DNA of 64,000 nucleotides from Pleodorina starrii (taxonomy: Eukaryota > Chlorophyta > Chlorophyceae > Chlamydomonadales > Volvocaceae), in NCBI GenBank assembly GCA_030267565.1, contig BRXU01000034.1, forward strand, positions 389,501 to 453,500, in the 5' to 3' direction. Of this stretch, positions 12,709 to 23,600 are shown piece by piece; within the stretch, counting starts at the first letter, position 1, and every line of letters begins with the position of its first letter. The notes beneath the pieces are model-generated. The model ran no database searches. It worked only from the letters and a program-made list of their open reading frames with translations, and was not told the origin of the DNA. The position numbers were made by a program, and so were the translations under genes.

Positions 12709-13813
12709 GACCGACCCCTGGGCCCATGACCGACCCCTGGGCCCATGACCGACCCCTGGGCCCATGACCGACCCCTGGGCCCATGACCGACCCCTGGGCC
12801 CATGACCGACCCCTGGGCCGGATGACCGACCCCTGGGCCCATGATTGACCCCTGGGCCCATGACCGACCCCTGGGCCCATGACCGACCCCGAGGCCCAAG
12901 ACCGACCCCTGGGCCCATGACCGACCCCGGGGCCCATGACCGACCCCTGGGCCCATGACCGACCCCTGGGCCCATGACCGACCCCGGGGCCCATGGCCGA
13001 CCCCGGGGCCCAAGACCGACCCCTGGGCCCATGACCAACGCCTGGGCCCATGACCGACCCCCGGGCCCAGGACCGACGCCTGGGCCCATGACCGACCCCT
13101 GGGCCCATGACCGACCCCTGGGCCCATGACCGACCCCTGGGCCCATGACCGACCCCCGGGCCCAGGACCGACGCCTGGGCCCAGGATCGACCCATGGGGC
13201 CATGACCGACCCCTGGGCCCATGACCGACCCCTGGGCCCATGACCGACCCCCGGGCCCATGACCGACGCCTGGGCCCATGACCGACCCCTGGGCCCATGA
13301 CCGACCCCTGGGCCCATGACCGACCCCTGGGCCCATGACCGACCCCTGGGCCCATGACCGACCCCTGGGCCCATGACCGACCCCCGGGCCCAGGACCGAC
13401 GCTTGGGCCCAGGATCGACCCATGGGGCCATGACCGACCCCTGGGCCGGATGACCGAAGCCTGGGCCCATGACCGACCCCTGGACCCAGGATCGACCCAT
13501 GGGCCCATGACCGACCCCTGGGCCCACGACCGACCCCTGGGCCGGATGACCGTACCCTGGGCCCATGACCGACCCCTGGGCCCATGACCGACCCCTGGGC
13601 CCAGGATCGACCTATGGGGCCATGACCGACCCCTGGGCCCATGACCGACCCCTGGGCCCATGACCGACCCCTGGGCCCATGACCGACCCCTGGGCCCATG
13701 ACCGACCCCTGGGCCCATGACCGACCCCTAGGCCCATGACCGACCCCTGGGCCCATGACCGACCCCTGGGACCAAGACCGACCCCTGGGCCCATGATCGA
13801 CCCCTGGGACCAA

Positions 13814-14517
13814 GACTTTACACGGTGAAGTTGGCCACGGCCGTGCAATCGTGGCCTCTCGACGAAACGTGTTGGGTGGCCCATATCCTACTTGTGAAGG
13901 AGGGAGGCAATATGACTGTCCGATTTGCCGGGCATGTGCGTTCAAGCCTCAGGGTGATCCCACATCTGTTGGTTGGAGAACGAATATGTGGATACAGTCA
14001 GCATCTGTTGGTGAGGTTTAGCGAGGGATGACATGGGTGCGTGGAAGGGTCGCGGAACCGAGTTGCGGGAGGCGTGCTGAGCGTGGAACCGAGCCGAGTC
14101 GAGGGTGGCGTGCTGGGCGGAGTTTTGCGGCATCAACGGCCCGCTTCAAGCAACACCATTTGAAAAATTAAAGATTTAAATCAATTTCGCGTCTATTACA
14201 TTGTGGTCACTGGCAAGAAGTGTTTCTGTCGCGTGTGATCACAACCAATTCCGGGGTCGTACATAACATAACAGCTATAGAGCTGTTGCGGAGCGAACCG
14301 CAACAAGCCTTCGCACGAGGCTGTGGGATAGCGGGACAATCCTAACAATGTGTTCACCATATACAACTATAGCCATGATCCGAATTCTTTGGCCTGGTCC
14401 TTCCGTTTGGTTGCATGATGCCAGGACCTGGTAGGCCATCGGCCCCTCCAGAAATTACCTTGTGTTCAGGCATATAGTTTCAGGTTAATCAAACAATAGA
14501 TACAAGATACCCTTACG
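13814..14517. other. Spacer between left satellite and first gene
   Basis: Unique sequence of lower GC than the genes, including an A/T-rich stretch near 14160-14190. It holds a run of three short hairpins at 14271-14322 (described separately). It presumably contains the promoter and 5' UTR of the downstream gene. An in-frame TAG lies 21 bp before the ATG at 14518. No further gene is seen. Confidence 0.6.
14271..14322. other. Three adjacent hairpins
   Basis: Three perfect short inverted repeats are packed together. ACAGCT/AGCTGT spans 14271-14286 with a 4-nt loop. GTTGCGG/CCGCAAC spans 14285-14304 with a 6-nt loop and shares two bases with the first. AGCCT/AGGCT spans 14306-14322 with a 7-nt loop. 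They lie about 200 bp upstream of the first gene's start codon. Function unknown. Confidence 0.5.
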
Positions 14518-17500
14518 ATGCCGCCGCTGTCAGACATTGTTCGGCAAGAGCTCCGGCGATACGCGAACGCGCTCAGCCAGACCCTCGCCAGCCTGGAGCA
14601 GCGAGGACAAGCGAAAAATATCGACGACTTCATAGATATCCTCTCCGATGTGCACGCGCTTTTTGAGGATGACTTTTTGGACCGTTTAGAGCCGTCAGGC
14701 TGGATCCAGCCGCTGCTTGAATTATCGCTGGTCCTCGAATCTGCGCAACTCATCGACCGCATCCTGAAGAGTTTTAGCACAGCAAATAACTCTGGCTACT
14801 TCGCGTCCTCTGCGGCCGCCAACCACGGAATCAAGCGCCATGTCTGGGCTCAGCTGGTGGCTGTGGAAATCGGCCACGCGGCCTTCCCCATCCAGTGGAC
14901 TCTCCGGGCGATTCAAATCGAGGCCGCGTCAACGCCGGCTCCGCAGCGCCAGGGCGAGCGCCTGCTGCAGCAGCTCACGGCCGGGGCCGTCCTGCAGGCG
15001 CTGGCGGACGCAGCCCGCTTCGTAAGGGAGGAGCTGTGGGGCGGCGACGGCGCCGGCGGCGACGGCGATGCTGACGACGACGACGACACCACACACAGCG
15101 ACACGCGCCCTGCCCTGGCGGGGCGGGCAGCGGCCGCGGCGCTGGCCGATACCGACGCGGCGCCTCAGCCCAGCTCGCGGGTCCGCAAGAGTATTCTGGG
15201 CGGCATTCGCAAGCGCCTGGGCCGCGTGCCCGAGGAGGTCGATTGCGGCGGCGGCACCGCCGCCGCGAATGCCTCCGGCGCCCGGGTGCTGTCCTTTGTC
15301 GCGCACCACCTCTCCGTGCTGCTGGCGGCGTTGGAAACGGAGCCCCCGACAAACGACCACAGCCACGGCCACAGCGGCACCGCCGCGTCGGCGGTCGCGA
15401 CGCTTCTCGCCGGGCTCAAGGACAGCGGCGCGCTGGCGGCACTGTGCGCTGCCGTACTGGCGGCGCCGCCGGGTCGTCCAGCGGCGGCGGCCGGCGACGC
15501 CGCCACGGCCATCGCCGACGACTACACAGCCACCGTCGCCGACATCCAGCTGACGACCTGCATGGCGATATGGGACCTGTCGGCGCTGGTGGGGTCGTAC
15601 GGCGCCGCCGTCGGGGAGCTGCTGGCGGCGCCGGCGGTGCTGCAGCTGCGGCGAGCCGCTTTAGAGCAGGTCGCGGCATCAGCTTTCTGGCGCACTGGAC
15701 AGAAGCCACGGCACAGATCGTCGCAGTGCACGAACGGAAGTGCCGGCGGCGGCAGCGTCGGGGGCCGCAGCGGCGGCGGCGGACGCAGCGGCGGCGGTGG
15801 ACGCAGCGGCGGCGGCGGACGTAGCGGCGGCGGCGGACGCAGCAGCGGTGGCGGACGTAGCAGCGGCGGCGGCGGCCGCAGCGGCGGTGGTTGGGCCGCT
15901 GCCGGTAGCTCGGCAGCCGGCGCGCCCGCCGGCTGGCCGCTGCTGCATTGCCCTGCCGTACGGCGCGTGTATGCGGAGCGCGGCCTGCAGCTGGCTGACG
16001 TCATCCACATTCTCGTCGACGCCGCCGTCGGCGCCGTCAACACAGCGCAGGATCACGGCCCTCGCGCCGCCGCCGCCGCCGCGCAGCAGCTCTTTCCCTT
16101 CCGCGTCGTCGCCGCAGACCTGGCGGCGCGCGTGTGCCGTGCGCTGTACAGCCATGCAGCGGACAAACCTGACGTGGCCGCCGCCGCCGGTCGCAGCGGC
16201 GGCGGCGGTTCGCCGTGGGCGTCGCCGTACATCTCTGGGGGCGGCGTAGGAGGCGCCGGGAGCCGCACGGGCAGCCGCGGTGGCGGCGGCGGCAGCCGCG
16301 GTGGCGGCGGCGGCAGCCGCGGCGGCGCCGGCGGCGACGGGCTGCCATCGCAGCAGCGGATCCAGTTTGCGGATGATGCGGCTTCGGTGGAAGTGGCGCT
16401 CCGGATCCGGCTGTTGGGCGCGCCGCCGGAGGAGCTGTCGGCGTGTATGCCTGCCGTGATCGGCGTCCGCACGTGGGTGCAGCGCCTTTCCGTTGCGGCG
16501 TACGGCGGTACGGCAGCCGCCGCCGCCGCCGGCCGCCACTTTGTGGCGCTGACGCTGGAGCAGGACAGCCCCGACGGCTCGGAGCTGTCATCGCTGAGCT
16601 CGCCGGACGGTACGGCGGCGTACGATAGTGGTGAGTTCCAAGCCTCCTTACGACACTGACAATGCAAGTAACGCCGGGATAGGCCTGCGGTACGAACTAC
16701 GAAACCCTCCAATGCGGCCTCATTTCAGCCTAGTCGCCAGGAAACCCTTCACCGCCTTAGGCTGCCACGCCCGTTCCTCACTGCCCGCCTTGACCCTCTT
16801 CCCCCGACCCGTTCCACCCGCCGCTCGCCGGCCGCAGCCCGCAACCCCGGCTTCCAAGCCACGCCATGCCACCAAGACCTGCTCAACAGCCCGGAGGAGT
16901 CGGCGTCGACGGCGGCGTCGGCGCAGCTCAGCAGCCCATCCACGGACGCCGCCGACGCCGCCGCGACCAGCCCCGCCGGTTCCACTGTCTCCACCGCCAG
17001 TCAGGCCGGATCCGGATCCAAATCCGCGCCGTACGCATCTGGATCCGGCGACGCCAGCGTCGCCGGATCCGGATCTGGATCCAGGTCGCGAATGGCTTCC
17101 GTCAGCTCCCTCGCCGGGCCGACGGCGGGGTCGTGGCTGACGGGGCCGCAGACATGCCGCAGTCCGGGGCATTCACCAGCGCGGCGGCCGCCGAGGCTGT
17201 CCGGCGGCCTCCGACGGTCCTTGGATAAGCTGAAGCGCATGGTTTCGGGGCGACGGTCTAATGAACTGCTCATGCGGTCGGCCGACCTGGAAGCAAAGGG
17301 ACGGCTGCAGCTGCCGCTGCCTCGCTCCCGCACACCCGAGCGGACCCACACGGGTGGCGGCGACGGCGGTGGCGGCAAGGTCCGCGCCGTGGTCCCCCAG
17401 CCCCTGCGCCACAGCATGCCAGCCCCGTTGCTGCAGCAGCAGCCCACGCTTCCGCGGCCGCAGCCGGGAACGCCGCCACGCGGCCAGCCGCCCCGGCCCG

Positions 17501-18117
17501 CCTCGGCCGCTGGGGCCCTGTCTCTTTCCCAGCTGGGGACGCCGCCGCGCGCGCAAGCCGGCGGCAGAAGCAGCGGCGGTGGCTACAGCCGCCACGCTGC
17601 CGCCGCAGCGCTCTCGCTCTCGCCGCTGTACGTGGCCGAACTGGCGCTGGCGCCGGCAGCGGCGGTGGACGCGACGTCTACAGGCCCGGCTGGGCACAGC
17701 CCTGGCGTGACGTGCAGCGCCAACGGCCTCCAGTACGGCAGCAGCGGCGGCGGCGGCGGTATCGGTCGCTTCTCCAGCAACGGCGGGCAGGTGGCGCAGG
17801 AGAGCCGCGGCGCCAGCTCCCCTGGAGCGCTTCTGGGCCACTATGGGCCCCTGTCGCCAGCGGCGGTGGGCAGGGTGGCTGGCTTGGCGGCGCGGCACAG
17901 CGGCGACGCCGCCGGTGCCACGGGGGGTGGCGGCAGCGGTGGGATCGGCCGCCGCACGGTGTTTGCGGCGCCGCCGGAGCCGCCGGCGACGGCGGCGGCA
18001 GCCTCCACGCGGCGCTCCGTATTGCGGTCGGGTGTGCTGGCGGCGCCGCTGCGGCTGCTGCGGGGGCGGCAGTCTAAGGCGGCAGCACAGGCACAGGAGG
18101 GGCGGGAGGGCAATTGA
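14518..18117 (+). CDS. Unrecognised large protein, two exons (1,130 aa)
   Basis: Exons are 14518-16630 and 16838-18117. The intron has a GTGAGT donor at 16631 and a GGCCGCAG acceptor at 16837; phase 1 joins cleanly and both frames stay open. The start is the first ATG after an in-frame TAG. Residues 1-140 look like a folded helical region (starting MPPLSDIVRQELRRYANALS). A second conserved-looking block lies near residues 480-550 (LADVIHILVDAAVGAVNTAQ). Between and after them are Gly/Ser/Ala-rich segments, including a GGGGRS repeat at 15766-15895 and a long Ser/Gly/Pro-rich C-terminal half with basic patches. No signal peptide or clear membrane helix. I do not recognise the family. The gene converges on the MRS2 gene downstream. 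Confidence 0.7.
15766..15895 (+). repeat. In-frame 18-bp coding minisatellite (GGGGRS)n
   Basis: Repeats of GGCGGCGGCGGACGCAGC and close variants inside exon 1 of the first gene, encoding about seven Gly-Gly-Gly-Gly-Arg-Ser units. It is in phase with the frame, so copy-number change would leave the frame intact. Confidence 0.85.
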
Positions 18118-20674
18118 GGCGCGGCTGGCGCGCTGTCCGAGAAGGCGTATATGGGCAGTTATACGGCAAGATTATGTCGGGAGCGAGCGTTTGGTGGGCC
18201 GTGCGGTTTGAGGATAGGCTGGTGGCTATGGGGAAGTTGGGGAAGTTGGTGGGCGGGCGGACGTTGTACGACGACGAGGAGGAGGAGAAAGCCAGTTGTG
18301 GGTTGCGGTGAAGCTTAAGAGGGGGACCCATTTCGAGGGGAGTCAGAAACGATACCGCAGCGGAGGGACGTAGGCGAGTGAGAGCCCAGTAATACTTACC
18401 AGACATACCTCTACACTTACCAATAGCGTTCGAGGGATATGGGCTGGCGTCCGCTATGCAACAAACTACTAATACTACTGCGACTATCCACCTCAACGGA
18501 AATCTTTTTCAGGCGGCGCCATGTGTGTGTGTTTGTGTGTGGTTTCAGTATATCGCCGTAGGCGCCATGGTCGTTGGGGGCGATATGCACCATAAATACA
18601 GCTGCAATCTCGTTCGCTGGCCCCGAGTTTGATAGACGCCGCGCTGTTGTTGCGGTCAGACGCCAGCCATGTGTTGAGAGTGCTTCCCGGTTGCGTCGTA
18701 ATACGCACATGCATGCCGCTGCGGCGGCCGCCCGCGCAGCCACAGAGCCCGCAAAGAACTGGCTGCATTGAGCTTTCTTTCACCTTGTCCGATTGAATGT
18801 GTAACGAGCGCACGCGCGCATCGCAAATTCGCAACGCAGGCGCCCCACATCTCCTGCCGCCGCCTTATCCCTCATCCAGTCGAGGCTCCCGCAACGGGAC
18901 GGGAATACGGGCGGCCGGCGCGCAGCCAACCCTGGCACCCGACGTAAGGCTGACCGATGCAGGCAGCAGAGCGCCGCCGCTGCGGAGCCCTTGCCGCGGC
19001 AATGTCACACGGCCTGTCCTAAAAGAGCGCGCGCACGCGGGTGCACGCGAGTCCCATTACGCCCCCTCCCCCACTCGCCTACGTGCCTAGTAGCCCTCAC
19101 ACGCGACTCGCTCCTGGCAATGAGCCACTCCCTACGGGACTGTGACGCCCCGGCTCCCCGCAAAGCCTCGCCGGGGCCCGGGCTGCGAAGAGTCCCAACA
19201 GTGCATCAGGATCCATCATCGCAACCTCCTCGGCACTCCTCTCACGATTTCGCTCCGTTCCAGGCGCATCCGGTCGTATATGGTAGTCCGTCCGATAAAC
19301 CCCCCCCTCCGACCGCCCCAGCTACGCCTTATTGCTACCCGCCATGGGCCGCACACGACAAGATAGGCAGTAGGGCAGACAGTAATATTACGGTACCGAC
19401 TTGGGCGCGGGGGCGCGCAAACAACGCCTGCCCGTGGCCCCGCCAGCCGGCCCATCCGACCAGCGGCGTCGCCGCCCTTCACGCCCTTCTCATTATGTTA
19501 GACCCCACCTCCACCCCCTCGTCTTGCATTCATGCGCCACCTGCTGCACAACGGCCTACGGAACGCGGGGTGGCAGCCCATAATCCCACAGCGTATTTAG
19601 CCCCTAAACCCAGATCCGGACACACATACGTTTAGCGGTATTAGTCAGGCACTGTCCGCAGGTATGGCGCGAAAAGTGCCCCGCCGGGCGGGGCCTGCAA
19701 GCACAGCCAGCACAGCGACAAATTCCAATCCCGTCCGCAAACAGCCTCGGCAGAGCGCATTCAGGCACAGCCAACCCCTCTGTACGTTATGAATTCCACA
19801 CGTCCTCGTCGCCGCGATACGGTAGCATGTGGCGCCGCAATGCAGGACAAACTTAACCTAATCTTCAAGCCCCGGCTTGAGCAAGTCACATCCTGCATCA
19901 CGCGCACAGGGACAGTAGTAGCAGCAGCAGCAACCGAAGGAGAGATATCCTATTTGAGCCATGAATTTTTGCGCAGGTACTACCGATAGTCGTCCTCATC
20001 GTAGCTCAGTTCGCAGGGATGGTGCCGGGCATACCGGTACCCAGTCCGCAGCCCCCAGAGCGCCGGTGCTGAAGAAGCCGCTGACCGTGAGAACCGCGAC
20101 CGCCCTTCGCTCCTCTCAGCGGCGCCAAAGCTCAAGAACTGAGTGCTCTGACCTCCAGACACGCACACATCTGACGTAGCCGGCGCATTTCCAACCCGCG
20201 CACATCGCCCAATGCACCCTAGCCACGGCTGCCGAATCAGAATCCAGAAATCGCACCCTTGAGGAACCACCCCCGCGCGCCCCGGCCGACGGCACGAGGC
20301 CGCCGCCACCTCGTCCCCCCCCCCCGCCGCCGCTATCCATTAAATGCGCGTTGTCCTCCTCACACCTCCCCTGGAGTACATGCTTAACCCTAAGCCCCAC
20401 ATACCCCAACACAATCGCTGCTGAACGTTCCAAACGCTTCCTACTCTCAACCGACGCCACGCTAATACTGGCGACACAAACACGAGATAGCCCCCAGAAA
20501 GAGCACTCCTAATGCGTGAGCAGGACACTGCAATGCTGAAAAGAGCCCCGCGGCCCCGGCCGCCGCTGCCGCTGCTGCGGCAGGACTGGCAACACCGCGA
20601 GCTCGCACCCCGCCTGCTTCGTCCGCGCAGTAACCTGTCAGCAGGGAGGTGGGCCGCCCGCTGCTGTGGTCCTC
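18118..20674. other. Convergent intergenic region, no gene seen
   Basis: About 2.6 kb between the stop codons of the first gene (+) and the MRS2 gene (-). It should hold both 3' UTRs. A TGTAA word at 18800 fits the upstream gene; no TGTAA was found on the minus strand for MRS2. The only open frames are short or compositionally driven. A segment at about 18340-18430 resembles one at 20785-20940 inside MRS2. Confidence 0.6.
18800..18804 (+). terminator. Putative TGTAA polyadenylation signal
   Basis: TGTAA, the polyadenylation signal used by Chlamydomonas and relatives, 683 nt past the stop codon of the first gene. Position is plausible for a volvocine 3' UTR, but a 5-bp word is weak evidence. 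Confidence 0.4.
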
Positions 20675-23600
20675 TCAATAGATGATGAGCTTGGCGCGCC
20701 ACAGCCACCCCACGAACAGCGCCAGCAGGAAGATGCCACACACGGACGAGAAGACAGACACCTGCTCGCTCGGGAGGGAGGAGGGCAATGAAAACGACAC
20801 CGCAGCGGAGGGTCGTGGGCGGGAAAGATAACGCGCGGGCGAGTTTAAGAGGAGACTATAGCGACTTGACCGTGACGACCCGGGCGTACGGAGCCAGCGA
20901 TGCTTACCAAACATACACTAGCCTTACCGTTACCCATCGCGGGGGGCAGGACGGGGGGGGGAGCTGACGAGCGCAACATCATGAAGGGTGCAGGCAATGA
21001 TAAGGTTGCCAACCCCCTCTCGCCGCAGGCCCCACCTCGCATAAGCCGCATCTCGCCCGGGCGCACCACACACCCACCCACCTGCATGAACACGTGCGGC
21101 GTCTCCTGCAGGTTGCTGTTGAGGTTCATTCCGAACCAGGCGCCCACCACGGTGAGCATGGCCAGCACCGTGGAGCAGGCGGTGAGGATGAGGTCGATGG
21201 TGATGAGCTGGTTGCGGTGCTGGTCCAGCTTGATGTTCACCAGGTCCTCCGTGTCGCCAATGTACTCGTGCAGGGTCTGGCGGGGGGGGGGAGAGGGGGA
21301 CGCGGGAAGAGAGGGAGGGAGGATGAGGAGCTAAAGAGGGCAGAGAAAGAGAGAGACGGGCTGAGGAAGCAGCGACCGCCGAGGCGCGGTATAGTTGGTA
21401 CAGCGCGCATATGCACACGCACCCCGTCCCTCCACACGCACGCCCCGCACCCACCTGCAGCTTGTTGTATGTGTTGTCCACGTGCATGAAGTAGGTCTCC
21501 AGGAGCATCTCCACCACCGCCGTCTCCGCCTCCTCCACGGAGCTGTCCGAGGAGGCGGAGGAGGAGGAGCCGCTGGAGCGACTGCCCGTGGTGCTCACAG
21601 TGCTGTGAGCGTCGGCCTGCAGGGGAACGTGGGGGGGGGGGAAGTGGGGTAAGGGGGTGAGGGGATGAGGAGAGTTAGGAGTCCGAATGGGCGCGGGAGG
21701 TACGCGGGAGGAAGAGCAAAACAGTCAGGGCAGAACGCGAGGGGAAAAAGGACGACCCACAGCGGAGTGAGGTGGCTGCGGACAGGGTCCTGAGACCTCG
21801 TCCACCTTCCCTTCGTCCCCTTCTGCCCATCCACCCACTCCCTCCCTGCCTCGGTGCGACCGGGTCAGACCCGGTCCGGTCCAGTAGTCCGTTTCCTCCC
21901 CCATCCCCAGCGGGTTCGTCCGGCCCAACGCCCAGGACCCACGCACGTCTGCCTGCTGCTGCAGCAGTATCTGCCGCTGCTCCTCCTGCTCGTGCAGCTC
22001 CTTGGCGGTCAGGTTGAGGTCGTGCATGTCCGAGTCGTCGTCCAGGAACTTCTCCAGGACCTAAGGAACGGAACAGCAGCAGGAGGGCGGGAGGGCAGGA
22101 GGGCAGGGGTGAGCGGCAAAATCCCCCCGGCAAAATCCGGAGCGCCAGCATCCCGGGGTCGACCGATAGTCGGGACCCGGCCATGCTCGCTCCCCCGTCA
22201 CGAGGCCAGTTGAAAGAAGACCCACATCGGAAAAACGGAGGCGAAGTCGCGAGGGCGGGGCAGCCGCGTTGCCTCCCGCGCACAGCTTAGGGCATATGAC
22301 CCACGGGTCGGCGCCGACTAAAGTTGTTCCCTAGCCGCGAAGGTGACATGGGCGCCTCACCTCCCGGATGGTCTCCACCCTCGTGGTGAGTCGCACGAGG
22401 TTGTTCTTGATGCGGCGCACCCGCTCCAGGTTGGGAGAGCTGACCTGCGGGGCAGGAACGGAACCGCAGTGGAGAAACCGGGTGAGGCCCCTCTTGTTCA
22501 TCCCATGCGCGGCCTCCTGTGTGCCCTCCCTCCCTCCCTCCCTCCCTCCCTCCCTCCCTCCCTCCCTCCCTCTCTCCGTTTTCGCTTTCGCAAGCAAGAC
22601 CGTAACCGAACTGGCAAAGCCCTTCCCTCCCTCCTTCCCTCCCTTCCATGCCCTCCCCAGCCCCAGAAGTCGCCCCCTCACCCACCTTGTTCCCCAGGGC
22701 ATCCACCGCCGGGTACGCCGCCGCCTCCAGGTTCTGGGTCGAGTTGTCCAGATGGCCCGTTATCTGGGGCAGGAGGGGCAGCGCAAGGGAGGGTGGGTGC
22801 ACTCACGATCCCAGGGTGGCGCACTCAGCGCCGAGGAGAGCCCACTCACGCACGACATGACAGGAGGTACACCACGTCCTCGCCCCGTTCCTCCACCCTA
22901 CAACCTCACTCAGGTGCCCACCCCCCCACCCCCCCTTAACCCACCACGTCCAGGCAGCACTCGAGGATCCTCAGCTCAAAGGGAAGGTCCAGTCCCAGAG
23001 TGGACGGCCCCGAGGCCAGCTTCAGCCGCTCAGCGTCCGTCAGCGACTGGAAGGCGGCGGAGAAAGACACCCCGGGGGGAGGAGGGTGTGGCGAGTCGGG
23101 GTGAGGCGAGACGCGGCGGTGGGACAGGCTTCGAGTCGGGCGTTGTTTCGACGGCTGCGTACCTTGCAGTTGCAAGCAGCAAGCGCGTTCCCTTACACTC
23201 TTACTTACAGCCCAGCCCAGCCCAGCCCGACCCAGATCAGATCAGCTCACCAAAGCAAAGCCCAGCGCAGCCCTACCTGGTACGACCTGCTCTGCGGCAT
23301 GCCCGTCCCCGCTGGTGCCAGGCGGCCCTTCACCTCATTGATGAACTGGAGCACCTTCTCGTCCTCTGCCGGCAGGGGGGCGAGGAAGCGGCAGGGCGGA
23401 GAGAGAGGAAGATGAGGGATAACGGCGCGGGCGAGATGCCGAGGGGAGAGGGCATGGCGGTAAGAGGGGCTTCGATGGAGTGAAATACGCCCGGCCCAAA
23501 GCAAGCGGATCCGCGACAGGGCCGCAGCAACAGGAGAGCGGAACGGCTGGCAACAGCCGCGCGCGCAAGCCCTACCCACGCCTTGCCATACATGCAACCC

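Larger units (their letters stand above)
1..13813. repeat. 19-bp satellite array (left)
   Basis: Tandem repeat with consensus GACCGACCCCTGGGCCCAT read on the plus strand. It begins before the window and ends near 13813, where unique sequence starts. Roughly 660 units fit once six 200-bp islands are subtracted. Recurrent unit variants include GACCGACCCCCGGGCCCAG, GACCGACGCCTGGGCCCAG, GATCGACCCATGGGGCCAT and GACCGACCCCGGGGCCCAA, plus a 20-bp form ending GGCCGGAT. The variants recur in the same order, showing multi-unit duplication. Because 19 is not a multiple of 3, three units make 57 nt and all three minus frames give the same 19-residue peptide cycle, which lacks stops. I regard this as non-coding satellite DNA; no promoter, intron pattern or protein family supports a gene. 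Confidence 0.97.

Noticed and set aside
266..13587. Short plus-strand frames of [10 protein letters not shown] type in the left satellite
   Set aside because: They are the same repeat read on the other strand, closing at TGA every three units or extended by chance through variant units or the 200-bp island.
1114..13945. Minus-strand reading frames of 502 to 3,231 codons across the left satellite (1114-9168, 4250-13945, 7575-13718, 9169-13566 and others)
   Set aside because: They overlap in all three frames and repeat the same 19-residue cycle because a 19-nt unit without stops is open in every register. They carry no domain, and their ends are set by single unit variants.
14929..18113. Many Arg/Ala-rich frames antisense to or overlapping the first gene
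   Set aside because: They are shadows of very GC-rich coding sequence with no plausible composition or start context.
18991..19635. 214-codon plus-strand frame in the convergent spacer
   Set aside because: Composition is Pro/Arg/His-rich without structure or family resemblance, and it lies in the probable 3' UTR zone.
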